This document shows, piece by piece, positions 32,717 to 42,045 of a stretch of DNA of 64,000 nt. The stretch's first letter is position 1; the number at the start of each line of letters is the position of its first letter. The notes beneath the pieces were generated by a model. The model made no database searches and had not been told where the DNA came from. It was given only the letters and a program-made list of their open reading frames with translations. The DNA is from Thalassobacillus_A hwangdonensis (GTDB lineage: Bacteria; Bacillota; Bacilli; Bacillales; Halobacillaceae). A program made the translations under genes and the position numbers. The stretch covers positions 496,001 through 560,000 of the forward strand of contig NZ_JBHTKL010000001.1 in NCBI RefSeq assembly GCF_042675915.1, read 5' to 3'.

Positions 32717-34058
32717 GTTCGTATTAAGAGAGACAGCACTGGATCTGCTTACCCGCATCGGGGAAAATGGAGGCTTCAGCCATGTGCTGCTTGATAAAGC
32801 AATCCGTCAGAAAGAACTCTCCGATCGTGATGGCTCCCTATTGACCGAAATCGTGTATGGTACATTGCAAAGAAGAGATCTGCTTGATTTTTACATGCAG
32901 CAATTTGTGGACAAGAAAAAGAAATTGAAGCCTTGGGTCAAATGGTTGTTGTACATGTCGCTTTATCAGATGAAGTTTCTCGATAAAGTGCCTGATCACG
33001 CCATCATCCACGAAGCAGTAGAGCTCTCAAAAAAACGTGGCCATAAAGGGATCGCTTCACTCGTCAATGGAGTGCTGAGGAATGTACAACGAAGTGAGCT
33101 GCCTGATGTAGCTGAGATTTCCGATCCGATTGCGCGCCTGGCTGTAGAAACAAGCCATCCGAAATGGATGGTCGCCCGCTGGGTGGATATGTACGGATGG
33201 GATCAGACGAGGGAAATGTGCTTGGCAAACCTGCACCATAAACCGATGTCGATTCGAGTACAACCGTTAAAAATGAGTCGGGAAGCAGTCATTGACCGAT
33301 TGATCCAGGATGGATATGAAGCTGTAATCTCGAAATTGTCACCTCAGGGATTAATCATCACGAAAGGCAATATCCTGAAACACGCATTGTTCAATGAAGG
33401 TGTACTGACAGTCCAGGATCAAAGCTCGATGCTTGCAGGTGAAATGCTCGGAGTGGCTGAAGACATGACGGTACTCGATGCGTGCAGTGCTCCTGGAGGA
33501 AAGACGACCCACCTTGCTGAAAAGATGAAGAATCAGGGTCGGATTTATGCCTATGATCTGCACCAGAAAAAGGTCGATCTTGTCTCAAAGAAGGCAAAGC
33601 AGCTTGGTTTGGATATCATCCAGACAGGACAAGCGGACAGCAGGCAATTACTGGACAAGCACGAGAAAGAAACGTTCGATCGGATCCTTCTTGATGCGCC
33701 TTGTTCGGGACTTGGCGTGCTGAGAGGCAAACCTGATATCAAATATCATAAGCAGGAAAAAGATATACTGGCACTTTCATCTATTCAGGATGAATTGTTG
33801 GAATCCGTTTCTCCTTTGTTGAAAAAAGATGGTAAACTTTTATATAGTACATGTACAGTAGACGAAGCAGAGAATGAACAGGTCATCCGCCGGTTTTTGA
33901 AAAACCATCCTGATTTTATGGTGGACCCGGACTTCTTTGAGGAACTGCCAGGGCAGGTGAAAGATGCACCTGGATTAACAGCCTATGGATTGCAGTTATA
34001 TCCGCAGGATTTCGATACGGATGGATTTTTCTTGTGTCGACTTATCCGGAAACCATAG
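32709..34058 (+). CDS. rsmB: 16S rRNA (cytosine-967-C5)-methyltransferase RsmB
   Basis: 449 residues: N-terminal NusB-like RNA-binding domain (about 1-150) and SAM-dependent methyltransferase domain with SAM motif LDACSAPGGKTTHLAE, Cys332 in DAPCSGLG and Cys382 in YSTCTVDE. The two cysteines are the standard pair in this family. The following gene is prpC after 70 nt; rlmN, usually in between, is absent here. Confidence 0.95.
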   Translation: MSKFVLRETALDLLTRIGENGGFSHVLLDKAIRQKELSDRDGSLLTEIVYGTLQRRDLLDFYMQQFVDKKKKLKPWVKWLLYMSLYQMKFLDKVPDHAIIHEAVELSKKRGHKGIASLVNGVLRNVQRSELPDVAEISDPIARLAVETSHPKWMVARWVDMYGWDQTREMCLANLHHKPMSIRVQPLKMSREAVIDRLIQDGYEAVISKLSPQGLIITKGNILKHALFNEGVLTVQDQSSMLAGEMLGVAEDMTVLDACSAPGGKTTHLAEKMKNQGRIYAYDLHQKKVDLVSKKAKQLGLDIIQTGQADSRQLLDKHEKETFDRILLDAPCSGLGVLRGKPDIKYHKQEKDILALSSIQDELLESVSPLLKKDGKLLYSTCTVDEAENEQVIRRFLKNHPDFMVDPDFFEELPGQVKDAPGLTAYGLQLYPQDFDTDGFFLCRLIRKP

Positions 34059-34128
34059 AAGAAGCATGCGCAGCAGTGCAATTGCAGACCTTGTTACGAT
34101 GACGTAACCAATTTGATGAGGTGAAACC

Positions 34129-34896
34129 ATGAACGGATATTTTTTGACAGATCGAGGTCAAGTCAGAAACCACAATGAAGACGCTGGTGGCTTGTATATG
34201 AATGCAAACCACCAGACACTTGCAGTTGTGGCAGACGGTATGGGTGGTCACCGCGCAGGAGATGTAGCCAGTGAAATGGCTGCATCCAACCTACATAAAA
34301 AATGGCAGACAGCTGAGAAAATGACCACACCAGAGCAGGCTGAGGACTGGCTGGACCTTGCAATCAAAGAAATAAATGAAGAGATTTTTTCCTATGCTAC
34401 AGAAAATGAAGAATGTAAAGGAATGGGCACGACTGTCGTTGCCGCTATCTGCACCACTGACTTCGTGACGATTGCACATATCGGTGACAGCAGGTGCTAT
34501 TTAGCAAATGCCTATGGCTTCAAACAAGTCACCGAAGATCATTCCTTAGTGAATGAATTGGTAAGATCGGGACAAATCACAAAAGAAGACGCGGAACATC
34601 ATCCAAGGAAAAACGTATTGTTGAAAGCGCTTGGAACAGAACAGCACATCTCGATGGATGTCCATACGCTTGGCTGGGAGGAAGGAAATACACTACTTCT
34701 CTGCTCTGATGGATTGACGAACAAACTTGGTGACGAAGAATTGTATGCTCTTGTCAAAGATCCTATCGAGCTTGAGGAATTGGCCAAGCGGCTGATCGAT
34801 GTTGCGAATAGCCGTGGAGGAGAAGACAATATCACGTTGGCATTGGTTCATTATGATTCCCAACAGTCGAAAGTGGGGATGAATGATGCTCCATAA
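34129..34896 (+). CDS. prpC: PP2C-type serine/threonine phosphatase PrpC
   Basis: Mn/Mg-dependent phosphatase that reverses PrkC phosphorylation. 255 residues. PP2C metal motifs: TDRGQVRNHNEDA, VADGMGGHRAGDVAS, AHIGDSRCYL, LLCSDGLTNKL and SRGGEDNITL. ATG after GATGAGGTGAAA. Overlaps prkC by 14 nt, so the two opposing enzymes are translationally linked. Confidence 0.97.
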   Translation: MNGYFLTDRGQVRNHNEDAGGLYMNANHQTLAVVADGMGGHRAGDVASEMAASNLHKKWQTAEKMTTPEQAEDWLDLAIKEINEEIFSYATENEECKGMGTTVVAAICTTDFVTIAHIGDSRCYLANAYGFKQVTEDHSLVNELVRSGQITKEDAEHHPRKNVLLKALGTEQHISMDVHTLGWEEGNTLLLCSDGLTNKLGDEELYALVKDPIELEELAKRLIDVANSRGGEDNITLALVHYDSQQSKVGMNDAP

Positions 34897-36931
34897 CCGC
34901 CTACTCAATGACCGATATCGAGTGAAGGAAATGATTGGCGGAGGCGGAATGGCGAATGTCTACCTTGCACAGGATACGATTCTTGAACGTGAAGTAGCCA
35001 TCAAAGTACTGCGGCTAGAATATGGCAACGATGATGAGTTCATCGCAAGATTCCATAGGGAAGCACAGTCTGCAATCAGTCTTGCACATCCGAATATCGT
35101 CAATATATTCGATGTCGGTGAAGAAGAAGATATTTATTACATGGTCATGGAATATGTAGATGGCATGACTTTGAAAAAATACATACAGCAAAACGGACCA
35201 GTCGAAGTATCGGAAGCACTGCAGATTATGAGCCAGATCACATCTGCGATCAGTCATGCCCATGATAATGGCATCGTCCACAGGGACATAAAGCCTGAGA
35301 ATATCCTGATCGATCACTATGGTCAAGTGAAGGTGACCGATTTCGGAATCGCGATGGCATTGAGCGCAACTGCTTTGACCCAGACGAATTCCATCCTCGG
35401 CTCTGTTCATTACCTTTCACCAGAACAGGCGAGAGGTGGAATGGCTACGAAGAAGTCCGATATTTATTCCCTCGGTATCGTCATGTTCGAACTGTTGACA
35501 GGGCGACTGCCATTTTCCGGTCAGTCTGCGGTATCGGTGGCACTGAAACATCTTCAGAATGACACACCATCCCTAAGAAGATGGAATCCAGACATACCTC
35601 AAACTGTAGAAAATGCTGTATTGAAAGCTACTGCGAAAGATCCATTCCATCGATATGAAACGGTTCACGACATGGAGATGGACCTGGAGACCGCTCTCGA
35701 CCCTGAGCGTTTTGACGAAGAACCATTTACTCTTCCTGAAGATGACGATATGGAAAAAACGAAAGCAATCCCGGTGATAACGCAAGAAGCTTTCGAGAAT
35801 CATAAGACAGATAAGACGATCATCCACACCAATGGTGGATCAACGAAGAAACCGGGAGAAACAAACAGCCCACCTGACAAGAAGAAAGAGAAGAAGAAAA
35901 AGAAAAAGCTATTGCCGTGGCTGCTTTCCATTCTCGCTATATTGATCATCGGCGGTGTTGCTGCTCTATTCATCGTTCCAGAAATGATGAAACCCGATGA
36001 TGTCGAAATGATCGATGTTACCGGAATGGAGTATGAAGAAGCATACAGCGAACTGTTGAAACTGAATTTGGATGTAGAGCGTGAACAGAGGTATTCGGAA
36101 GATGTAGAAGAGGGTATTGTCATAAGTACTCAGCCTGAAGAAGGCAGTGTCATAAAAGAAGGAAAAACCGTTACGGTAATTACCAGTCAAGGAAAAGAAA
36201 AAGTCATCTTCGAAGATTATACAGGATCAGATTTTGAAAAGACGAAAAGTGAATTGGAAGCATTAGGATTTGAAAGTATTACAAGCATCCCTGTTTCAAG
36301 TAGTGAAGTGGAAGAAGGCATGATCATTGAACATGGATCTCCCCTCGCTGATGCAGAAGTGGTACCTGAAGATACAAGAGTATTTTTCAGAGTAAGTACA
36401 GGACCACCCTATGTCGAACTTGAATCATTGATCGGCATGTCCCAGGATGAGGCGGTTGCTGCGCTTAAGGATAAGAATCTGAATGAAGAAATTACTGAAG
36501 AATTTTCAGATGAGGTTGAAAAAGGATATGTCATCCGCCATGAACCTGGCGAAAATGAGGATGTACGTGAAGGATCTACTGTCGAACTCGTCGTTTCGAA
36601 GGGACAGGAGAAAAAACCTCCAGTAACCGTCCAGAGAGAAGTAACCATTCCTTATGATCCTCCTGAACAGGACAATGGAGATGGACAAGATGGTGAAGGG
36701 GATGAGGATACCCCGCCGGAAGAACAAGAACCTGTCGAACAGGAAGTGCTAGTGTATATCGGTGATATGGAAAATAACATAGAAAATGTTAAGGACCAGT
36801 TCACGATTACAGAAGAGCGGACATACCAGATGACATTTTTGATCGCACAAAATACAGAAGCAGCATACCGGATTGTAGTCGATGGAGAAACTGTTTTAGA
36901 AGATACGATTCCATATCAGGAAGGTGAATAA
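34883..36931 (+). CDS. prkC: Serine/threonine protein kinase PrkC with PASTA repeats
   Basis: Receptor kinase that senses muropeptides and triggers germination and cell-wall responses. 682 residues. Cytoplasmic Hanks-type kinase domain (about 10-275): glycine loop GGGGMANVYLA, Lys41 in AIKVL, HRDIKPENILID, DFGIA, and an activation loop rich in Thr. A Lys-rich juxtamembrane stretch precedes one transmembrane helix (about 345-365). Three extracellular PASTA repeats follow (about 370-580), then an acidic linker and a C-terminal beta-rich domain. A second ATG three nt downstream is an equivalent start. Confidence 0.96.
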   Translation: MMLHNRLLNDRYRVKEMIGGGGMANVYLAQDTILEREVAIKVLRLEYGNDDEFIARFHREAQSAISLAHPNIVNIFDVGEEEDIYYMVMEYVDGMTLKKYIQQNGPVEVSEALQIMSQITSAISHAHDNGIVHRDIKPENILIDHYGQVKVTDFGIAMALSATALTQTNSILGSVHYLSPEQARGGMATKKSDIYSLGIVMFELLTGRLPFSGQSAVSVALKHLQNDTPSLRRWNPDIPQTVENAVLKATAKDPFHRYETVHDMEMDLETALDPERFDEEPFTLPEDDDMEKTKAIPVITQEAFENHKTDKTIIHTNGGSTKKPGETNSPPDKKKEKKKKKKLLPWLLSILAILIIGGVAALFIVPEMMKPDDVEMIDVTGMEYEEAYSELLKLNLDVEREQRYSEDVEEGIVISTQPEEGSVIKEGKTVTVITSQGKEKVIFEDYTGSDFEKTKSELEALGFESITSIPVSSSEVEEGMIIEHGSPLADAEVVPEDTRVFFRVSTGPPYVELESLIGMSQDEAVAALKDKNLNEEITEEFSDEVEKGYVIRHEPGENEDVREGSTVELVVSKGQEKKPPVTVQREVTIPYDPPEQDNGDGQDGEGDEDTPPEEQEPVEQEVLVYIGDMENNIENVKDQFTITEERTYQMTFLIAQNTEAAYRIVVDGETVLEDTIPYQEGE

Positions 36932-37813
36932 ATGCGTGTAGGGAAGATCATCAAAGCTTTAAGCGGATTTTACTATGTGTACTCAGATGGCCAAGTATTC
37001 CAATGCAAAGGGAGAGGCGTTTTCAGAAAACGGAAAGTGACGCCACTTGTAGGGGATGAGGTAACTTTTGAAGCTGATAACTTGGAAGAGGGATATATCC
37101 ACAGTATCGGAGACCGGAAAAATGAACTAGTACGGCCTCCCATCGCAAATGTGGATCAAGCCTTGATCGTTACATCCGCAGTACAGCCTGCGTTCAACAA
37201 GCTTTTGCTTGATCGTTTCCTTGTACTAGTAGAGGCGAACCACATCAATCCAGTACTCATCTTTTCAAAAATGGACCAGTTGGAGCCTGAAAAGGAAGCT
37301 GGAATCGAAGCAAGCAGGCAAATGTATCAAAAAGCAGGGTATCAGGTTATCCTTTCATCAATGGAAGAGCAGGAAGCTCTAAAGGAAATCAAAGCGCTTC
37401 TCGACGATAACATCACCGTGATTGCAGGGCAGTCAGGTGTAGGTAAATCATCATTGCTCAATGCGCTGAACCCCTCACTCTCCATTGAAACGAATGCGAT
37501 TTCTGAAAGCCTTGGAAGAGGGAAACATACGACGCGACATGTTGAACTGTTTACAATCGGCACTGGGCTAGTCGCCGATACTCCTGGATTCAGCTCGCTT
37601 GAATTCCAGGATATCGAGCTGGAAGCACTGCCGGAATGCTTTCCGGAGTTCAGGGAAGTGCAGCATTTGTGCAAGTTCAGAGGGTGCCTGCACAACAAAG
37701 AACCGAAATGTGCGGTGAAAGAAAACGTTAAGCAAGGTGAAATCGATCAACAGAGATATGATCACTATTTGCTGTTCTTGGAAGAAATTCAGAATAGAAA
37801 GCCGAGGTATTGA
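36932..37813 (+). CDS. rsgA: Ribosome small subunit-dependent GTPase RsgA
   Basis: Circularly permuted GTPase that checks late 30S maturation. 293 residues: N-terminal OB fold (1-65), GTPase motifs in permuted order with G4 FSKMDQ before G1 GQSGVGKS (166-173) and G3 DTPGF, then a zinc finger in CKFRGCLHNKEPKC. ATG one nt after the prkC stop with AAGGTGA upstream. Confidence 0.96.
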   Translation: MRVGKIIKALSGFYYVYSDGQVFQCKGRGVFRKRKVTPLVGDEVTFEADNLEEGYIHSIGDRKNELVRPPIANVDQALIVTSAVQPAFNKLLLDRFLVLVEANHINPVLIFSKMDQLEPEKEAGIEASRQMYQKAGYQVILSSMEEQEALKEIKALLDDNITVIAGQSGVGKSSLLNALNPSLSIETNAISESLGRGKHTTRHVELFTIGTGLVADTPGFSSLEFQDIELEALPECFPEFREVQHLCKFRGCLHNKEPKCAVKENVKQGEIDQQRYDHYLLFLEEIQNRKPRY

Positions 37814-37815
37814 TT

Positions 37816-38463
37816 ATGACAAAAGTTGCACCATCAATTCTATCTGCAGACTTTGCAAAATTAGGGGAAGAAATCCAGGATGTAGTTGAAGGAGGGGCGG
37901 ATTATATCCATGTCGATGTCATGGATGGACATTTTGTTCCGAACATTACAATTGGTCCTTTGATTGTAGATGCCATCCGTCCGGTGACAGACCTGCCGTT
38001 GGATGTACACTTGATGATCGAAGATCCGGATAAATACATTGAAATGTTTGCGAAAGCAGGAGCGGATTACCTTACCGTTCATCAGGAGGTTTCTCCACAT
38101 TTGCACCGGACCATCCAGCTTATCAAAAGTCACGGAGTGAAAGCCGGGGTTGTCATCAATCCATCCACTCCAGCAGAAGCAATCAAACCGATCCTTCAGG
38201 ATGTTGATCTTGTTCTGTTAATGACCGTGAACCCCGGATTCGGTGGCCAATCATTCATTGAATCTGTTGTACCAAAAATTAAACAGATAGCAGACTGGCG
38301 AAAAGAAATGGGCCTCTCATTCGAAATCGAGATTGATGGAGGCGTCAATAAAGATACTGCAAAACTTTGTGTTGATGCTGGAGCGGATGTACTTGTCGCT
38401 GGCAGCGCCGTCTTCAACAAAGCTGACCGTAAACAGGCAATTGCTGATATAAAAGAAGCTTAA
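37816..38463 (+). CDS. rpe: Ribulose-phosphate 3-epimerase
   Basis: Pentose-phosphate epimerase, 215-residue TIM barrel. Metal ligands and catalytic Asp in VDVMDGHFVPN, VHLMIEDP, and FEIEIDGGVNKDT; phosphate site GADVLVAGSAVF. ATG at 37816, seven nt after GAGGT; an in-frame TTG at 37810 overlaps the rsgA stop and would add two residues. Confidence 0.96.
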   Translation: MTKVAPSILSADFAKLGEEIQDVVEGGADYIHVDVMDGHFVPNITIGPLIVDAIRPVTDLPLDVHLMIEDPDKYIEMFAKAGADYLTVHQEVSPHLHRTIQLIKSHGVKAGVVINPSTPAEAIKPILQDVDLVLLMTVNPGFGGQSFIESVVPKIKQIADWRKEMGLSFEIEIDGGVNKDTAKLCVDAGADVLVAGSAVFNKADRKQAIADIKEA

Positions 38464-38467
38464 CAGA

Positions 38468-38504
38468 AGCCGCACATTCCGACTGGACATGTGCGGCTAT
38501 TTTT
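38468..38504 (+). terminator. Terminator after rpe
   Basis: 10-bp perfect stem AGCCGCACAT / ATGTGCGGCT followed by ATTTTTC. Confidence 0.85.
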
Positions 38505-38566
38505 CAACTTCGGAGACATGACTGCATGTCCGATTCGATTCATAACTGGAATAAAGGAGTAATATA

Positions 38567-39211
38567 ATGAAGAGAGTAGCAATCGTCGGTGGTGGTCCGG
38601 CAAATTATGTGCCATCATTGGAGGCATATCAGCAAGAAGGAATGGTTTGGATCGGCGCAGATCAGGGAGCGGAAGTTTTAATGAAGCATAACCTTCCTAT
38701 CAAACTCGCAATTGGGGACTTCGACTCGATTTCTCCGGACCAGCAAAAGCAGGTTCAGGAGTATGCGGATGAAATGGAAGTGTTTCCTTCTGAAAAGGAC
38801 GAAACGGATATGGAGCTTGCACTTCAAGCTGCCATTCACATGCGACCTGATGAGATCCTCTTGTTTGGAGTAACAGGAGGCAGATTCGACCATACAATGA
38901 CAAATGTACAGTTATTGACTCGCCTGATGGAAGCGGGCACCGTTGGTAGGGTGATCGATGTTCAGAATCAGATCGAACTGCGATATCCTGGAACCTATCA
39001 CGTCCCTATGGATTCTGATTATCCCTATGTATCTTTTCTTCCACTCAGTGAGCAAGTGGAGCGTTTGTCTTTAAAAGGCTTCTATTATCCTTTGGAAGAT
39101 GAAACCATACGGATGGGGTCGACGATTTGCATATCGAATAAGCTTGTTGAAGAATATGGTACTTTTTCATTCGACCAAGGCATACTTATGATAGTAAGGA
39201 GCCGAGACTAG
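38567..39211 (+). CDS. thiN: Thiamine diphosphokinase
   Basis: Transfers pyrophosphate from ATP to thiamine. 214 residues; motifs GADQGAE, AIGDFDSIS, FPSEKDETDMELAL and GVTGGRFDHTM form the substrate and Mg site. ATG after AAAGGAGTAATATA. Terminators on both sides of thiN-spoVM suggest an own promoter, which I could not assign. Confidence 0.95.
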   Translation: MKRVAIVGGGPANYVPSLEAYQQEGMVWIGADQGAEVLMKHNLPIKLAIGDFDSISPDQQKQVQEYADEMEVFPSEKDETDMELALQAAIHMRPDEILLFGVTGGRFDHTMTNVQLLTRLMEAGTVGRVIDVQNQIELRYPGTYHVPMDSDYPYVSFLPLSEQVERLSLKGFYYPLEDETIRMGSTICISNKLVEEYGTFSFDQGILMIVRSRD

Positions 39212-39264
39212 TACTGGGACTGAAGTGTGACCGCACTTGATTTGGAAAAGAGGAGGGGGACTCA

Positions 39265-39345
39265 TTGAAATTTTATACGATTAAACTCCCAAAATTCATT
39301 GGTGGCTTCGTAAGAGCAGTCATCGGTACCTTTAAAAAGGGGTAA
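39265..39345 (+). CDS. spoVM: Stage V sporulation protein SpoVM
   Basis: 26-residue amphipathic peptide, MKFYTIKLPKFIGGFVRAVI then GTFKKG, that recognises the convex forespore membrane and anchors SpoIVA coat assembly. TTG start 5-6 nt after AGGAGGGGGA; the encoded length equals B. subtilis SpoVM and the proline in LPKF is kept. It follows thiN and is followed at once by a terminator. CATACTTA at 39181 may be a sigma-E-type -10, low confidence. Confidence 0.96.
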   Translation: MKFYTIKLPKFIGGFVRAVIGTFKKG

Positions 39346-39346
39346 C

Positions 39347-39377
39347 AAAAAAAGCACCTGATATGGTGCTTTTTTTG
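39347..39377 (+). terminator. Terminator after spoVM
   Basis: AGCACC / GGTGCT stem extended by A/T pairs (AAAAAA with TTTTTT), loop TGATAT. Confidence 0.88.
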
Positions 39378-39463
39378 ATTATATGGAAATTTATAGAGCA
39401 AATGGAATTTTAGGGAGATCACTTCAGTAAGTGTGTCCCCATGTTAAGAGTCCTCTAATAAAA

Positions 39464-39505
39464 AGAAAAACGAAGGTTTCCTGAGAAGGAAGCCTTCGTT
39501 TTTCT
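39464..39505 (-). terminator. Terminator after rpmB (minus strand)
   Basis: 16-bp stem AAAAACGAAGGTTTCC / GGAAGCCTTCGTTTTT (one mismatch or wobble) ten nt beyond the rpmB stop; A/T runs on both sides allow function in both directions. Confidence 0.88.
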
Positions 39506-39514
39506 ATATGTGTC

Positions 39515-39703
39515 TTACACGCGCTCAACTTTACCTGATTTCAATGCACGGGCAGAAACATAAACTTTTTTCGGTTTGCCGTCAACCAAAATGCGTACTT
39601 TCTGTACATTTGATTTGAATTTACGTTTATTAGCGTTCATCGCATGTGAACGGTTGTTACCTGAAGTCGTTTTACGTCCAGTTACAACACATTTACGTCC
39701 CAT
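39515..39703 (-). CDS. rpmB: 50S ribosomal protein L28
   Basis: 62 residues, MGRKCVVTGRKTTSGNNRSH and the basic block NANKRKFKSNVQKVRI are characteristic. It has the single Cys of the non-zinc form rather than a full CxxC pair. ATG on the minus strand after TAGGAGGGA. Opposite orientation to its neighbours is the usual Bacillaceae arrangement. Confidence 0.97.
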   Translation of the reverse strand: MGRKCVVTGRKTTSGNNRSHAMNANKRKFKSNVQKVRILVDGKPKKVYVSARALKSGKVERV

Positions 39704-39748
39704 GGTAATCCCTCCTAGTGCTACATGTATATCTTGAAATACTTATAC

Positions 39749-39777
39749 AATGTATCATATAGTATGGGGAAATGCAA
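39749..39777 (-). promoter_or_regulatory. Candidate rpmB promoter (minus strand)
   Basis: Minus-strand TTGCAT, 17-nt spacer, TACATT (4/6). Weak -10. Confidence 0.35.
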
Positions 39778-39911
39778 TATAACAGATGAAATATATAAAG
39801 AATTTTATCTTGACAGATGAACGGAATTCCCCCACAGTATTAGGGGGGTATAATTAGTCATACGTGTGCGGTTTCGTTGGCGAATATGCTAGTCCTTTAA
39901 GCGTAAACCTA

Positions 39912-39920
39912 TGTTATAAT
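39912..39920 (+). promoter_or_regulatory. Candidate extended -10 promoter of yloU-yloV
   Basis: TGTTATAAT (TGN plus perfect TATAAT) 39 nt before the yloU ATG. An earlier TTGACA (39810) and TATAAT (39849) pair is 33 nt apart and does not form a standard promoter. Confidence 0.55.
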
Positions 39921-39958
39921 GAAATGACTAAAGTAATATGGCGAAGGAGGATATTTTA

Positions 39959-40324
39959 ATGTCCGTAGATATGAATACGAAATATGGCCATGTAACAATA
40001 ACAAATGAAGTGATCTCCACCATTGCAGGAGGAGCAGCAGTAGAATGTTATGGTATCGTAGGCATGGCATCCAAAAATCAACTTCGTGATGGAATTGCTG
40101 AAATCTTACGTAAAGAGAACTTTTCAAAAGGTGTCGTCGTCAGACAGGAAGAGGATGACCTTCATATTGATATGTATATCATCGTAAGCTATGGCACGAA
40201 AATTTCTGAAGTTGCACACAACGTACAATCCCAAGTGAAATATACATTGAATAAAACAGTCGGACTATCCGTTAACTCCGTCAACATTTACATTCAAGGA
40301 GTTCGAGTATCAAAAGAAGACTAA
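39959..40324 (+). CDS. yloU: Asp23/Gls24 family envelope stress protein YloU
   Basis: 121 residues. Family block GGAAVECYGIVGMASKNQ and HIDMYIIVSYGTKISEVAHNV; members are small membrane-surface or cytosolic proteins of unknown mechanism linked to envelope stress. ATG at 39959 follows AAGGAGGATATTTTA; seven upstream in-frame codons are within the ribosome site. Paired with yloV as in other Firmicutes. Confidence 0.93.
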   Translation: MSVDMNTKYGHVTITNEVISTIAGGAAVECYGIVGMASKNQLRDGIAEILRKENFSKGVVVRQEEDDLHIDMYIIVSYGTKISEVAHNVQSQVKYTLNKTVGLSVNSVNIYIQGVRVSKED

Positions 40325-40369
40325 CTGGAGAAACAGACTAGCCAGAAGATGAAGAAGGAGGAAGCGGGC

Positions 40370-42040
40370 GTGACGGTAAATAAGTTGGATGGCAAGACGT
40401 TCGCCGAAATGGTGCTGGCAGGTGCCACACATTTAACGAACAATGCCGATATGATAGACGCTTTGAATGTATTCCCTGTACCAGATGGGGATACAGGTAC
40501 GAACATGAATTTATCCATGACCTCGGGTGCAGAAGAAGTCAAGAATGTCAGTGAGGACCATGCTGGCGTAGTAGCTCAGGCATTCGCAAAAGGTCTTTTG
40601 ATGGGGGCTAGAGGTAACTCTGGCGTCATTCTTTCCCAGCTTTTCAGAGGATTCGGGAAAGAAGCGGAGCACAAATCCGCATGGACGACAAAGGACTTCG
40701 CAGACTCCCTGCAGGCAGGAGTCACAACTGCATACAAAGCAGTTATGAAACCTGTGGAAGGAACAATTCTGACGGTTGCAAAAGATACCGCCAAAGCAGC
40801 TGTAGAAGCTGCAAAGTCTGAAGAGGACATGATCCTTTTCATGGAGACTGTGGTGAAAGAATCGAAAGCATCCCTGAAACGCACCCCTGATCTGCTCCCT
40901 GTCCTGAAGGAAGTCGGAGTTGTCGACAGCGGTGGGCAAGGCCTTGTAACCATTTATGAAGGATTCCTTGCGAGCCTGAAAGGTGAAGAGCTGCCGGCTG
41001 TACAGGAAAATGTGAAGATGGACGAGCTTGTAAATGCAGAGCATCACAAGCTGGCTCAAGATTTCATGAACACGGAAGATATCGAGTTCGGCTACTGTAC
41101 AGAGTTCATGGTCAAGTTCGAAGAAGATAAATTACAGGAAACGCCATATGACGAAGAGCAGTTCCGTCAGGATCTAAGTGAACTGGGAGACTCCCTGCTT
41201 GTCGTGTCTGACGAAGAGCTGATCAAAGTCCACGTCCATGCTGAGTATCCTGGTAAGGCGATGACACTAGGTCAACGTTACGGCAGCCTGGTCAATATGA
41301 AAATTGAAAACATGCGTGAACAGCATACTTCCATCGTAGGCGATAAGAAAGAAAAGAAAGCCGAAGCCAAAAAAGCGAAAGCTGAATATGGTATTGTTAC
41401 AGTAGCTATGGGTGATGGATTGAAAAAATTGTTCGAAAGCCTCGGCGCTACTGTTGTGATCCAGGGTGGACAGACGATGAACCCAAGCACGAAAGATATT
41501 TCCAACGCCATCGAAGAAGCACATGCGAAAAACGTAATCGTCCTGCCGAATAACAAGAACATTGTCATGGCTGCAGAACAAGCGGCAGATATTTCCGAGA
41601 ACGACGTCATCGTGGTTCCTACGAAATCCATTCCTCAGGGAATGAGCGCAATGCTTGGCTTCAACCCTGAAGCTTCTTTGGATGAAAATAAAGAAGAAAT
41701 GTCTGAAATGATGAAACAGGTGAAAACCGGACAGATTACGTATGCCGTACGAGATACGCAAATCGAAGGCATGACGATCGAAAACGGTAATTTCATGGGG
41801 ATCCTTGATGGTAAAATCAAGTCCACCAATAAAGATAAAATAGAAGCAGTACAGGAACTGCTGAAACAGATGATCGATGAAGATGAGGACGAGATCCTTA
41901 CCATCCTTCGCGGTGAAGAAGCCACTGATGAAGAAGTGGAAGCGATCGAAGCATTCATTGAAGAGAATTTTGAAGATATCGAAGTGGAAACCCACCAGGG
42001 CGACCAGCCGATCTATTCTTACATCTTCTCGGTAGAATAA
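40370..42040 (+). CDS. yloV: DAK2-domain fatty acid kinase-like protein YloV (FakA type)
   Basis: 556 residues. N-terminal DhaL/DAK2 nucleotide-binding domain (about 1-200) with the metal-binding DALNVFPVPDGDTGTNM and GARGNSGVILSQ motifs; C-terminal DegV-contacting region. Relatives phosphorylate fatty acids bound to FakB/DegV proteins for phospholipid synthesis; whether this copy does so is inference. GTG at 40370 after AAGGAGGAAG gives MTVNKLDGKTFAEM, as in homologues. Confidence 0.92.
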   Translation: MTVNKLDGKTFAEMVLAGATHLTNNADMIDALNVFPVPDGDTGTNMNLSMTSGAEEVKNVSEDHAGVVAQAFAKGLLMGARGNSGVILSQLFRGFGKEAEHKSAWTTKDFADSLQAGVTTAYKAVMKPVEGTILTVAKDTAKAAVEAAKSEEDMILFMETVVKESKASLKRTPDLLPVLKEVGVVDSGGQGLVTIYEGFLASLKGEELPAVQENVKMDELVNAEHHKLAQDFMNTEDIEFGYCTEFMVKFEEDKLQETPYDEEQFRQDLSELGDSLLVVSDEELIKVHVHAEYPGKAMTLGQRYGSLVNMKIENMREQHTSIVGDKKEKKAEAKKAKAEYGIVTVAMGDGLKKLFESLGATVVIQGGQTMNPSTKDISNAIEEAHAKNVIVLPNNKNIVMAAEQAADISENDVIVVPTKSIPQGMSAMLGFNPEASLDENKEEMSEMMKQVKTGQITYAVRDTQIEGMTIENGNFMGILDGKIKSTNKDKIEAVQELLKQMIDEDEDEILTILRGEEATDEEVEAIEAFIEENFEDIEVETHQGDQPIYSYIFSVE

Positions 42041-42045
42041 CCAAT

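Noticed and set aside
41267..41995. 242-codon minus-strand frame
   Set aside because: Antisense to yloV, Phe/His rich, no motif.
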